Part shown: piece after piece, positions 36,772-46,847 of the stretch
How the letters are laid out: every line of letters starts with the position of its first letter
Position numbering within the stretch: the stretch's first letter is position 1
Source: Okeanomitos corallinicola TIOX110
Lineage (GTDB): Bacteria; Cyanobacteriota; Cyanobacteriia; Cyanobacteriales; Nostocaceae
Reading direction: 5' to 3'
Assembly: GCF_038050375.1 (NCBI RefSeq)
Contig: NZ_CP150886.1
Location: 3,203,318-3,267,317 of the forward strand
DNA length: 64,000 nucleotides
Program-made: the position numbers and the translations under genes
The notes under the pieces: model-generated
What the model was told of the DNA's origin: nothing
Seen by the model: only the letters and a program-made list of their open reading frames with translations
Database searches by the model: none

Positions 36772-38112
36772 CTATGATTCTGCATCAGTTAATACTTCAT
36801 TGACACGGATAATTTTCGCGCCTAATTGTTGCAACTTCATGTCTAATCGATCATAGCCACGATCTAAATGATTTAGTCCCTGGATGCTAGTTTGCCCTTC
36901 TGCTGCTAGTCCGGCTATGACTAAGGCCGCAGATGCCCGCAAATCCGTGCCTATAACTGGTGCGCCTGATAACATTGGTACACCACGGACAAAGGCAGTA
37001 TTACCTTTAACGCGAATATCTGCACCCAAACGATTTAACTCCGAAGCATGACGCAGACGATTCTCAAACACAGATTCATTAATGATGCTGTCACCTTCTG
37101 CCAAGGTTAACAATGACATAAACGGCGCTTGCATATCCGTGGGAAAACCTGGATGGGGTAAGGTATCAATGTCTGTGGCTTTGAGTTTTTCAGCTGGCAA
37201 AACCCGCAAACAGTCTTTACCTTCCTCAACAATGGGTATACCAATTTCTCGCAGTTTGGCAATCACGGGAATTAAATGTTCTGGTGCTACTGGCGACAAT
37301 AACAGTTCTGAACGGGTAATTGCACCGGCGAGTAAAAAAGTCCCGGTTTCAATCCGATCAGGAATAATTGTGTAGTCGGTGGAATGTAGTTTTTCCACAC
37401 CAGTTATGGTGATGGTACTTGTTCCTGCACCTTGAATTTTTGCCCCCATAGAATTACAGAAGTTAGCTAAATCAACTACTTCTGGTTCTCTGGCAGCATT
37501 TTCTAGGATGGTTTCTCCATCGGCTAAGGTAGCTGCCATCATTAAGGTTTCGGTCGCGCCAACACTAGGAGTATCTAAGTAAATTTTCGCTCCCTTGAGT
37601 CTGTTATTGTTACCGGGGACATAGGCATTACAAATACCATGTTCTATTTGCACTTCTGCACCCATGGCTTGCAGTCCTCTGACGTGCAAATCAACAGGCC
37701 TTGCACCAATGGCACAACCTCCCGGTAATGGCATTTGCGCTACTCCCAGTCTTGCCAAAATCGGACCAATGGCAAAAAAACTGGCTCGCAGTTGGGTAAC
37801 AAGTTCATAGGGCGCTTTGGATGTGCTGATCTCTCTGGCGTTAACATCTAAAATGTCGCCTTCTCTACTTAATGACAAACCTAAAGCAGATAAAACTTGC
37901 CCCATTCTTTCTACGTCCGCTAAAAGAGGAACGTTACGAATGCGACAATCTCCTGAGCAAAGTAAAACACCAGCCATGATCACTAATGCTGAATTTTTTG
38001 CTCCGCTAATTCTGACGTGACCGTGCAAAGTATGTCCACCGCAAATCTGCAAGACTGAGGAGTCTACTGGTGGTGGCAACTTGGCATCTGGTAAGCCGCT
38101 AGAAGAATTAAT
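36772..38112 (-). CDS. murA: UDP-N-acetylglucosamine 1-carboxyvinyltransferase
   Basis: MurA adds enolpyruvate from PEP to UDP-GlcNAc, the first committed step of peptidoglycan synthesis. The family core is complete: [18 protein letters not shown], and the PEP-binding loop [14 protein letters not shown] with its catalytic Cys (the fosfomycin target). No ATG gives a sensible N-terminus. A TTG at 38079 gives 435 residues; an in-frame ATT at 38112 lies seven bases after a perfect GGAGG (38120-38124) and would give 446. I show the longer form because of that ribosome-binding site. Confidence 0.85.
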   Translation of the reverse strand: MNSSSGLPDAKLPPPVDSSVLQICGGHTLHGHVRISGAKNSALVIMAGVLLCSGDCRIRNVPLLADVERMGQVLSALGLSLSREGDILDVNAREISTSKAPYELVTQLRASFFAIGPILARLGVAQMPLPGGCAIGARPVDLHVRGLQAMGAEVQIEHGICNAYVPGNNNRLKGAKIYLDTPSVGATETLMMAATLADGETILENAAREPEVVDLANFCNSMGAKIQGAGTSTITITGVEKLHSTDYTIIPDRIETGTFLLAGAITRSELLLSPVAPEHLIPVIAKLREIGIPIVEEGKDCLRVLPAEKLKATDIDTLPHPGFPTDMQAPFMSLLTLAEGDSIINESVFENRLRHASELNRLGADIRVKGNTAFVRGVPMLSGAPVIGTDLRASAALVIAGLAAEGQTSIQGLNHLDRGYDRLDMKLQQLGAKIIRVNEVLTDAES

Positions 38113-38119
38113 AAGCCTA

Positions 38120-38124
38120 CCTCC
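38120..38124 (-). promoter_or_regulatory. Ribosome-binding site suggesting an ATT start for murA
   Basis: GGAGG on the minus strand with a 7-base spacer to an in-frame ATT. The nearest alternative start, TTG at 38079, has no such site. Confidence 0.5.
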
Positions 38125-38300
38125 AAAAAATAAGTAATAATAAGGGTTTGAAGTTGGTTTTGATTCTACATTAAAGAGTAGGCTTCCCTAAATTTTGTTT
38201 GGTCATTAGCCATTGGTTAGTTTTAACCCATTCCCTATGATGTTGACAATTTTCAACATTTAGGTAATAATACAAAGTCGGTTATGATTCACAAATGCCA

Positions 38301-38382
38301 GCGGAACTGGCGGAATTGGCAGACGCGCTAGATTCAGGTTCTAGTGCCGCAAGGCTTCCGGGTTCAAGTCCCGGGTTCCGCA
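38301..38382 (+). tRNA. tRNA-Leu (anticodon CAG)
   Basis: The acceptor arms GCGGAAC (38301-38307) and GTTCCGC (38375-38381) pair perfectly, with discriminator A. The anticodon loop TTCAGGT, flanked by CTAGA/TCTAG, gives CAG. The extra arm TGCCGCAAGGC shows a class II tRNA, and GGTTCAAGTCC is the T arm. CCA is not encoded. Confidence 0.95.
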
Positions 38383-38547
38383 TACTTAACTGATCTCATC
38401 TGGGTTTTAGATCAGCCCAAAATCTCATAGGATCGAGACTGCAATGATTCTCAGTTTTTCCAGCCACTTATTGGCAAAAAACTAGAATCTTTGACTGGGG
38501 GGCTGAATTTTGTTTACAAAACTTAAATTGCAAATTAATTTAAAATC

Positions 38548-39327
38548 GTGCTGACCAGTTTACAAAATTCTCTAGTCAAACAGATACGTAAGCTACACTC
38601 GACTAAAGAGCGAAACAAACAGAATTTATTTTTATTAGAAGGAACGCATTTGTTAGAAGCAGCCTGTGCGGTTGCTTATCCTTTAGAAACTGTATGTTTT
38701 ACTCCTCAATGGCAAAGTACACATCCGCAGTTGTGGGATTTAGCTTGTAGTTGTTGCGATCGCGTAGAGTTAGTTAGTGAAGAAGTTTTAGCGGCGATCG
38801 CCACAACTGTCCAACCTGATGGTGTAGTCGCAACTGCTAGACGCAGCGAAGAAAACCAAGTACCTCTAACTGGCTTACTTTTAGCAGTGGAAACTCTCCA
38901 AGATCCCGGTAATTTAGGAACGATTATTAGAACGGCTGCCGCTGCTGGTGCTTCGGGTTTATGGTTAAGTGATGATAGCGTGGATTTGGATCACCCCAAG
39001 GTCTTACGCGCTTCCGCTGGACAATGGTTTCGTTTAAATAAGGCTGTCAGTCAAGATTTAAAAGCGACAGTGGAACAATGTCAACAGGCAGGAATACAGG
39101 TAATTGCTACTTTACCAACGGCTAGTTTCACCTATTGGCAGGTAGACTGGCGTAAACCTAGCCTGATTTTACTGGGAAATGAGGGGGCTGGTTTGTCAGA
39201 TGATTTAGCAGCAATGGCAGATACTCAAGTGAAAATTCCCCTGAGTCCAGGGGTTGAGTCCTTGAATGTGGCGATCGCCGCAGCTTTAATGTTATACGAA
39301 GCTCAAAGACAAAATATTTATAGCTAG
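38548..39327 (+). CDS. TrmH/SpoU family RNA 2'-O-methyltransferase
   Basis: The 259-residue SPOUT enzyme methylates tRNA or rRNA using S-adenosylmethionine. Conserved motifs are LLAVETLQDPGNLGTIIRTA (motif 1), LILLGNEGAGLSDDL (motif 2) and IPLSPGVESLNVAIAAALML (motif 3, the trefoil knot). The N-terminal substrate-binding domain (LTSLQNSLVKQIRKLHSTKER) is typical. The start is GTG at 38548. The exact RNA target cannot be told from sequence. It lies downstream of tRNA-Leu. Confidence 0.9.
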   Translation: MLTSLQNSLVKQIRKLHSTKERNKQNLFLLEGTHLLEAACAVAYPLETVCFTPQWQSTHPQLWDLACSCCDRVELVSEEVLAAIATTVQPDGVVATARRSEENQVPLTGLLLAVETLQDPGNLGTIIRTAAAAGASGLWLSDDSVDLDHPKVLRASAGQWFRLNKAVSQDLKATVEQCQQAGIQVIATLPTASFTYWQVDWRKPSLILLGNEGAGLSDDLAAMADTQVKIPLSPGVESLNVAIAAALMLYEAQRQNIYS

Positions 39328-39354
39328 GCTCAATGGCTAATTAATTATTAATCT

Positions 39355-39603
39355 TCAATTTTGCTGTTTTTTCTGCTTTTCTGCGAAATATTGCTCAATG
39401 TCAGCAAAAGCATCTTCTAAAGCAGCTAAATCAATATCTTCAGTATTTTCACTATCTTTTTGATTAGAAGTTTTACTATTATCAACTTCCGTGATTATTT
39501 GACTATCAGTAGAATGTACCTGTAAGATATCTTCTAGCTGAGTCAAAGATTGCTGAAACTCTTGAGCAGCAGCGCAACGCTGATGGTGGTAAATGCGTTT
39601 CAT
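39355..39603 (-). CDS. Small hypothetical protein
   Basis: The 82-residue product begins MKRIYHHQRCAAAQEFQQSL and continues as an acidic, probably helical protein ending in a charged tail (EQYFAEKQKK). I know no function. It is convergent with the methyltransferase gene. Confidence 0.6.
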   Translation of the reverse strand: MKRIYHHQRCAAAQEFQQSLTQLEDILQVHSTDSQIITEVDNSKTSNQKDSENTEDIDLAALEDAFADIEQYFAEKQKKQQN

Positions 39604-39832
39604 AATCTGGCTCTGGTAGTTTGATTAAATGGATAAAGAGAGGATTGTATTGACTGATTCTGTTAAGTCAAACACTCTAAACCTATTATTAGATATGTTT
39701 GTTAACCACTACTTAACTTAGTATCAATTTTACACATTAACCTGGCTAAATGGCAAATTCAGTAATATTGCTAGGAAGCCAAAATTGGTAAGATATTTGT
39801 TTAGGAAACACAAGAAATAGTCAAAAGTGAAT

Positions 39833-40402
39833 ATGAATCAACATATTGTTAAATTCCTCACTAAAACAGGTATAGTTCTGATTGTTATTAGTTTGATAGG
39901 ATGTGATAACTTTTTTTCTTCACCTAGTAATATTGTGGAAAGAGTTAGCGATGGTGATACAATTTCAGTTAGAGATACGGATAATCAGAAATTTACAGTC
40001 CGGTTTGCTTGTGTAGACGCACCGGAAATACCCCACACCAATAAAGAAAAGAATAGTAGAAGAGTAAGAGATAAAAACCAATTTAGCTGGGGGTTAAAAG
40101 CACAAAAAAGGTTAACAGAACTGGTGAAACAGGGAGGAGATAGAGTTAACTTAGATATTATTGAAAATGATCAATATGGTAGAAAAGTAGCAGAAGTAAG
40201 ATTAAAAGATGGCACTTTTATTCAACAAGTTTTGTTAAAAGAAGGTTTAGTAAAAGTTTATCGTACTTATTTAAATAAATGTCCCAGTAAAGATATACTC
40301 CAACAAGCAGAAACCCAAGCCAAACAGCAAAAAGTGGGAGTTTGGAGTGATAAAAAATTTGTTGACCCTTGGGAATATCGAAAACTGAGTAAGGTGAATT
40401 AG
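39833..40402 (+). CDS. Thermonuclease-family (SNase-like) lipoprotein
   Basis: The 189-residue protein starts with a lipoprotein signal (TGIVLIVISLIGCD, lipobox LIGC), so it is tethered outside the cytoplasmic membrane. The SNase domain follows: RVSDGDTISV, RFACVDAPEIP and NDQYGRKVAEVRL, with the calcium and catalytic Asp/Arg/Glu pattern of staphylococcal nuclease. It probably degrades extracellular DNA or RNA. The ATG at 39833 is preferred over a GTG at 39827. Confidence 0.85.
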   Translation: MNQHIVKFLTKTGIVLIVISLIGCDNFFSSPSNIVERVSDGDTISVRDTDNQKFTVRFACVDAPEIPHTNKEKNSRRVRDKNQFSWGLKAQKRLTELVKQGGDRVNLDIIENDQYGRKVAEVRLKDGTFIQQVLLKEGLVKVYRTYLNKCPSKDILQQAETQAKQQKVGVWSDKKFVDPWEYRKLSKVN

Positions 40403-40511
40403 TGTAATCATTCACAGAAAAATATTTTCATCAGTTTTTTGTGTAGCTATTTATAATCATGTTTTTCAATGATTTAGTAAAGAGTAAAAATAAATTATGT
40501 CTATTAAACAA

Positions 40512-41024
40512 CTACTTTCGCCAAAACCGAAAGTTGAAACTTCCCGAAGGACGACGGAAACGATTTGTGGTTATTCTCTGTTTTCTTCTGGGGGTTCTTG
40601 GACTGATCAATTCTGGATCTTCTTCTACTAGAATATCATTTGGTAGCTGGGTTTTAGTTTCTTCTTTACTTCTCCACCAAGCTATAATCCAACCTCCACC
40701 AATCGCGGCCATTCCTCCCAATAAAATACTCATTGGTGCGGAATAACCTAGAAATATAAACCCAAACATAAACGCTAACCAGTATTTTAGTGCTGCATCA
40801 ATACCGTCGTTAGATGCTACGTCTGGTATTTGGGGGTTAGTTTCGTTAGCTGAGGTAAAAACTCCTAAACAAATACCACTGATAATTCCTATAAATAAAC
40901 TGATTACAAATGAAGCTCCCACAAAATTAGCAATCAGAAATAAAATAAACCCAAGAACTAATTGAGAAAAAAAGTTTGGTGATGCTGATAATATTTCACT
41001 CAGAATGTTTTTGTTAGATGCCAT
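40512..41024 (-). CDS. Hypothetical membrane protein
   Basis: The 170-residue protein has three to four hydrophobic segments: ~20-55 (LVLGFILFLIANFVGASFVI and ISGICLGVF), ~85-103 and ~105-122 (SILLGGMAAIGGGWIIAWW). The tail is soluble, basic and Arg/Pro-rich (PRRKQRITTNRFRRPSG). The family is unknown to me. It could act as a membrane scaffold with a cytoplasmic basic tail. Confidence 0.65.
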   Translation of the reverse strand: MASNKNILSEILSASPNFFSQLVLGFILFLIANFVGASFVISLFIGIISGICLGVFTSANETNPQIPDVASNDGIDAALKYWLAFMFGFIFLGYSAPMSILLGGMAAIGGGWIIAWWRSKEETKTQLPNDILVEEDPELISPRTPRRKQRITTNRFRRPSGSFNFRFWRK

Positions 41025-41091
41025 AATTTTATAACCTCAAAATTGGATGATTGATTTTGAATAATTTAACTTTAAAAGTTGCCATTAATTG

Positions 41092-42639
41092 TTATTTTGT
41101 CGCCAAAATTAACTCTTGTAATTGCTCCTCTTTCGATTTAGTTGTATCCAATATTTTTAGATAGGTTTTTTCTGTCTCTGTAAAAGCTTCTGCTTGATTA
41201 AGTTGGGAAAATAATAAATCAGATGTTGCATCTGCAATATCACCTGTACGATTTACAAGCCGTTCTTGCAATACTTCTACTGGTGCTGTACAGTAAATAA
41301 TTTTTATAGGTAATTGATGTTGATTAGCTTGATTAATTGCCTCCTGGCGTAAATGTTGACGATCATACTTAGCATCTAAAATTACTTTCCAGCCTTGATT
41401 AGCTAGTGTAATTCCTAATGTCAATAATTTACTATAAGTTTTTTGTGTCATTTCTGGTGTATATATTTCATTTCCACCTCGTTGTAATAGGGGAATTCCC
41501 GCTAGGTGTTTTCGCACTGCATCTGAGCGCAGGTGAATTGCTCCTATCTGACGAGCTAAATATTTAGCTGTTGTACTTTTACCAGAACCTGATAACCCTG
41601 ACATTAAAATTATTTGTCCTGGTTTAGCTTTAGTATATTCCCACGCTTGGCGATAATATGCAGCTGCTGTTTTTTTTGCTGCTTCTTTGGCGTTAGCAGA
41701 GATATTTACATCATCTAATAAAAAGGATGTAACTTTTGCTCTGACATAAGCCTGTCTACTTAAATATAATGGTAATACCTGTAAACCTTCCCAATCTCCG
41801 GTTTGCTCTATGTATGTATTTAAGAAGGCGTTGGCTAGGTCATTTCTACCTCTGGCTTCTATATCCATGACTGTAAATGCTACATCGTACATTACATCTA
41901 CAAACCGAAAGAATTCATTAAATTCTATACAGTCAAAAAGCATGATTTTGTCATGCCAATAAGCAATATTTCTCAGGTGCAAATCTCCATGACATTGACG
42001 AATATAGTTGTTGGTAATTCTGCTCGTAAATAATTGGGAATTTTCAGCGAAAAATTTATCTGTATATTCTTTTGTTTCTCTAAACTGTTGTTCAGTTTGG
42101 GTATCACCAATATATTTAATGCTTTGCTGATAATTCTCTTCAAAACTTAATTTGATTTGTGAGACTTCTCCAAAACTACGAATATAATCATTTGTTTCTG
42201 TTTTTTTATGATATTCAGCTACGATACGACCCAATTCTTCTAAGTGCATTTCCTTTAGTTTATCGTGAGCAAAGAGTTCACTAAACAGAAAATTTTGGGG
42301 AAATTGTCGCATTTTGACAGCATATTCGACGATTTCCCCTGTTCCCCCTAAATAATATTTTTCTTCTGCGAGGGTGATGGGTAGAACTTCTAAATATAAT
42401 TCCCCTGCACCTTTTTGATTTAGGCGTAATTCTTCATTAGTACAATACTGCCTTTTTTCTAAGGTGGAGTAGTCTAAAAATCCAAAATTCACAGGTTTTT
42501 TAATTTTATAAACATAATCTCCAGTTAGTAGGACATAAGAAGCATGAGTTTGAATTAGTTCTATGGGTTCTGCTACAGCATGGGGATAAAATCCTGGTTG
42601 TAACATCTGTTGAATTAGGACTGGAAGGTTTGATATCAT
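41092..42639 (-). CDS. Bifunctional aminoglycoside phosphotransferase-like / AAA kinase protein
   Basis: The 515-residue protein joins two kinase-like halves. Residues ~1-320 resemble aminoglycoside phosphotransferases, with CHGDLHLRNI catalytic and FDCIEFNEFFRFVDVMYDVA metal-binding segments. Residues ~345-515 form a P-loop kinase of the gluconokinase/zeta-toxin type, with Walker A LSGLSGSGKSTTAKY and an IHLRSDAVRK substrate loop. The fusion is known from many bacteria but the physiological substrate is not known to me. It lies about 145 bases downstream of rplY on the same strand. Confidence 0.8.
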   Translation of the reverse strand: MISNLPVLIQQMLQPGFYPHAVAEPIELIQTHASYVLLTGDYVYKIKKPVNFGFLDYSTLEKRQYCTNEELRLNQKGAGELYLEVLPITLAEEKYYLGGTGEIVEYAVKMRQFPQNFLFSELFAHDKLKEMHLEELGRIVAEYHKKTETNDYIRSFGEVSQIKLSFEENYQQSIKYIGDTQTEQQFRETKEYTDKFFAENSQLFTSRITNNYIRQCHGDLHLRNIAYWHDKIMLFDCIEFNEFFRFVDVMYDVAFTVMDIEARGRNDLANAFLNTYIEQTGDWEGLQVLPLYLSRQAYVRAKVTSFLLDDVNISANAKEAAKKTAAAYYRQAWEYTKAKPGQIILMSGLSGSGKSTTAKYLARQIGAIHLRSDAVRKHLAGIPLLQRGGNEIYTPEMTQKTYSKLLTLGITLANQGWKVILDAKYDRQHLRQEAINQANQHQLPIKIIYCTAPVEVLQERLVNRTGDIADATSDLLFSQLNQAEAFTETEKTYLKILDTTKSKEEQLQELILATK

Positions 42640-42649
42640 ATCAGCTCGC

Positions 42650-42679
42650 TGTCACCTATTATCTGTAACCTGTCACCTG
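42650..42679. repeat. Short heptamer repeat remnant
   Basis: Two to three degenerate TGTCACC-type heptamers, the same repeat type as in the MITE. Confidence 0.5.
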
Positions 42680-42702
42680 TTATGTGACGTTGATAGCTTA
42701 AC

Positions 42703-42727
42703 AAAAAACCAGGGATTTACCCTGGTT
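42703..42727 (-). terminator. Rho-independent terminator of rplY
   Basis: On the minus strand AACCAGG / CCTGGTT arms are followed by a T-run. Confidence 0.75.
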
Positions 42728-42784
42728 AAATCAAAAATTATCAAAAAATGTAACTGTGAAGAAAGAAAAAAAAGAACCCAGTTC

Positions 42785-43081
42785 TTATGCTTTAGTTGCA
42801 AAGAAGCTAAGGTGATAAGGTGTACCTTTAGCTGGGTGTACTTGCACCTCTCTAATAACAGTTGAACCACTCCACTCAAGTTCAGGGATATTAAGTACAA
42901 CTTCAGTTTTATTAGGTGCTGCTTGTTTAAGTAAACGCTCAACGGTTTTAGCTTCAATTACTAAAGAAATTGACTCTGTACCATTGTGTCCGTACAAATT
43001 AGCGGGGATTAAACCAGAACGACGTAGGGCTTTAGGTTTGCTACCTTCTGGACGTTTTTGAGATTCAACTGCGATCGCCAT
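42785..43081 (-). CDS. rplY: 50S ribosomal protein L25
   Basis: The 98-residue protein is the short form of L25, which binds 5S rRNA. Diagnostic segments are [21 protein letters not shown] and the C-terminal [20 protein letters not shown]. It lacks the long CTC-type C-terminal domain. It lies downstream of purA on the same strand, about 110 bases away, the gap being filled with TCAGTTA-type short repeats. A clear terminator follows. Confidence 0.9.
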   Translation of the reverse strand: MAIAVESQKRPEGSKPKALRRSGLIPANLYGHNGTESISLVIEAKTVERLLKQAAPNKTEVVLNIPELEWSGSTVIREVQVHPAKGTPYHLSFFATKA

Positions 43082-43189
43082 ACTATTATTAGTTTTTTGT
43101 TGGTTAGTGGTTATATTTTTCAGTTGTCAGTTATCAGTTATCAGTTATCAGTTGCTAATGACTAATAACCAATGACTAATGACTAATAA

Positions 43190-44980
<1,791 letters not shown>

Positions 44981-45439
44981 ATGGCCAAACGAGTGCAGTT
45001 AGTATTAACAAAAGATGTGAGCAAGCTAGGGCAATCCGGCGACTTAGTGGATGTAGCTCCCGGCTATGCTCGTAACTATCTAATCCCCCAGAGTTTAGCT
45101 ACTCACGTTACTCCCGGTATTTTAAGACAAGTAGAGCGCCGTCGTGAACTAGAACGTCAACGCCAACTAGAACTCCAACAACAAGCACAAGAACAAAAAG
45201 CAGCCATAGAAAAAGTTGCTAAATTGACAATTGCTAAACAAGTAGGTGAAAACGAAGCTATCTTCGGTACAGTAACCACCCAGGATGTAGTAGATGCAAT
45301 TCAAGCAGCTACCAATCAAGAAATTGATAAACGTGGTATTACCATCCCTGACATTAATCACTTGGGTACATACAAAGCAGAAATCAAACTGCATTCCGAA
45401 GTAACAGCCCAAATAGAAGTAGAAGTTGTTGCCAGCTAA
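44981..45439 (+). CDS. rplI: 50S ribosomal protein L9
   Basis: The 152-residue protein shows the L9 N-terminus [28 protein letters not shown], a long charged connecting helix (residues ~50-75, Gln-rich here), and the C-terminal domain ending in [14 protein letters not shown]. It binds 23S rRNA near the L1 stalk. In cyanobacteria rplI is often followed by dnaB; here a TnpB element separates them. Confidence 0.95.
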   Translation: MAKRVQLVLTKDVSKLGQSGDLVDVAPGYARNYLIPQSLATHVTPGILRQVERRRELERQRQLELQQQAQEQKAAIEKVAKLTIAKQVGENEAIFGTVTTQDVVDAIQAATNQEIDKRGITIPDINHLGTYKAEIKLHSEVTAQIEVEVVAS

Positions 45440-45449
45440 GTTCAGTAGA

Positions 45450-45480
45450 AGGTGACAGGTTACAGGTAACAGGTGACAGA
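45450..45480. repeat. Heptamer repeat after rplI
   Basis: GGTGACA / GGTAACA heptamers, the reverse complement of the TGTCACC repeat found in the MITE and elsewhere. Confidence 0.6.
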
Positions 45481-45599
45481 AAAGAAGAAAATTGGGTGAG
45501 AGTAATAGAGATAAAAATAAATAATGTATTGCCTTTTACCCTTTACCTTTTGCCCTTTACCTTTTACCTTCTAACTTTCCAATTACCAAAAAAATGGGT

Positions 45600-46806
45600 C
45601 GAAAGCCTTGCCCTTCTAGGGCGACCTTGATATAGTTATGGTCATGAAAACACTGAAGTTTAAGTTATATGAACACAAAAGGAGTAAACACCTCAAACGG
45701 ATGATTAACGCCGCAGGGGTGATTTATAACCATTGTATTGCTCTACATAAACGGTACTACCGAATATGGGGCAAACACTTAAACTGTGCAAAACTTCAGT
45801 CACATATTGCTAAGTTAAGAAAACGTAATTCGTTCTGGCAATTAGTAGGCTCTCAAGCAGTACAAGATATCTGCCAGAGAATAGATAAGGCATACCAATT
45901 ATTCTTCAAACACAACAAGAAAGGAGTAAGACCACCAGAGTTTAAGAAAGTTAAGAAATATAAATCTTTAACTCTTAAACAAGCTGGCTATAAATTCTTA
46001 GGTAGGAACAGGGTAAAGATTGGAAAAAGAGTATATCAATTTTGGAAATCTAGAGAAATAGAAGGAAAGATTAAAACAATAACCATAAAGCGTACTGCAT
46101 TAGGTGAAATGTTTATGGTTATTGTAGTTGATAATGAGTTAGAACCAGAAATCAAATCAACGACTGGTAAGATAGCGGGGTTTGATTTCGGTTTAAAAGT
46201 TTTCCTAACTTGTTCTGATGGGACTAAAATTGATTCTCCAGAATTTCTAAAACAATCTCTAAATGCTATCAAGAAAGCTAGTAGATATCATTCCAAAAAA
46301 CTAAAAGGATCACATAATCGTGAACGAGCTAGAAAGAACTTAGTTCGTAAACATGAAGATGTTTGTAACAAAAGACGTGATTGGTTTTGGAAACTAGCTC
46401 ACACATTAACTGATAAGTTTGATGTTTTATGTTTTGAAACTTTAAACCTCAAAGGTATGCAACGTCTTTGGGGTAGAAAAATATCAGACTTGGCTTTTGG
46501 TGAGTTTTTGCAAATACTAGAGTGGGTAGCCCAGAAGAAAAATAAACAGGTAGTTTATATAAACCAGTGGTATCCATCCAGTAAAACTTGTTCTGTTTGT
46601 GGACATATTTTAGAAAGTCTAGATTTGGCGATTAGACAGTGGCGTTGTCCATCATGCAATTCTTTTCATGGACGTGATGAAAATGCGGCTAAAAATATTC
46701 AAATGGTTGAGGCATCAACCATTGGGTTAGGCGATGTGAGACTGGCCATGCCAGCAATTGCTGTTTGATCCCAGAATCCTCACCCTTCTAGGGTGGGGAG
46801 TATGTC
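45600..46806 (+). mobile_element. IS200/IS605-family element carrying only tnpB
   Basis: Both flanks of the tnpB gene carry a hairpin with the shared core CCCTTCTAGGG: GCCCTTCTAGGGC at 45610-45622 and CACCCTTCTAGGGTG at 46781-46795. They look like the subterminal hairpins of IS200/IS605 ends. There is no tnpA, so the element is not autonomous for transposition. The exact ends are uncertain by about 20 bases. The right end is about 40 bases before the dnaB ATG. The right-end hairpin region should also contain the guide (omega) RNA. Confidence 0.7.
45638..46768 (+). CDS. tnpB: RNA-guided nuclease TnpB
   Basis: The 376-residue protein is an IS605 OrfB/TnpB nuclease, ancestral to Cas12. The RuvC residues are all present: Asp183 in IAGFDFGLKVF, Glu267 in CFETLNLKGM and Asp347 in HGRDENAAKN. 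The zinc ribbon is intact (CSVCGH, then CPSC). An N-terminal helical RNA-binding part (YEHKRSKHLKRMINAAGVIY) is normal. The length matches active members, so it is probably functional. In an active locus it would cut target DNA using a guide from the 3' end of the element. Confidence 0.9.
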   Translation: MVMKTLKFKLYEHKRSKHLKRMINAAGVIYNHCIALHKRYYRIWGKHLNCAKLQSHIAKLRKRNSFWQLVGSQAVQDICQRIDKAYQLFFKHNKKGVRPPEFKKVKKYKSLTLKQAGYKFLGRNRVKIGKRVYQFWKSREIEGKIKTITIKRTALGEMFMVIVVDNELEPEIKSTTGKIAGFDFGLKVFLTCSDGTKIDSPEFLKQSLNAIKKASRYHSKKLKGSHNRERARKNLVRKHEDVCNKRRDWFWKLAHTLTDKFDVLCFETLNLKGMQRLWGRKISDLAFGEFLQILEWVAQKKNKQVVYINQWYPSSKTCSVCGHILESLDLAIRQWRCPSCNSFHGRDENAAKNIQMVEASTIGLGDVRLAMPAIAV

Positions 46807-46847
46807 AAGCTACCATTAAAACTCTGCTGATCAATCCAAAATTGTTT

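Noticed and set aside
40459-40746. 95-residue plus-strand frame
   Set aside because: Antisense to the membrane protein at 40512-41024, whose hydrophobic pattern is more convincing.
42673-42957. 94-residue minus-strand frame overlapping rplY
   Set aside because: It lies in another frame over L25 and its terminator and has no family character.
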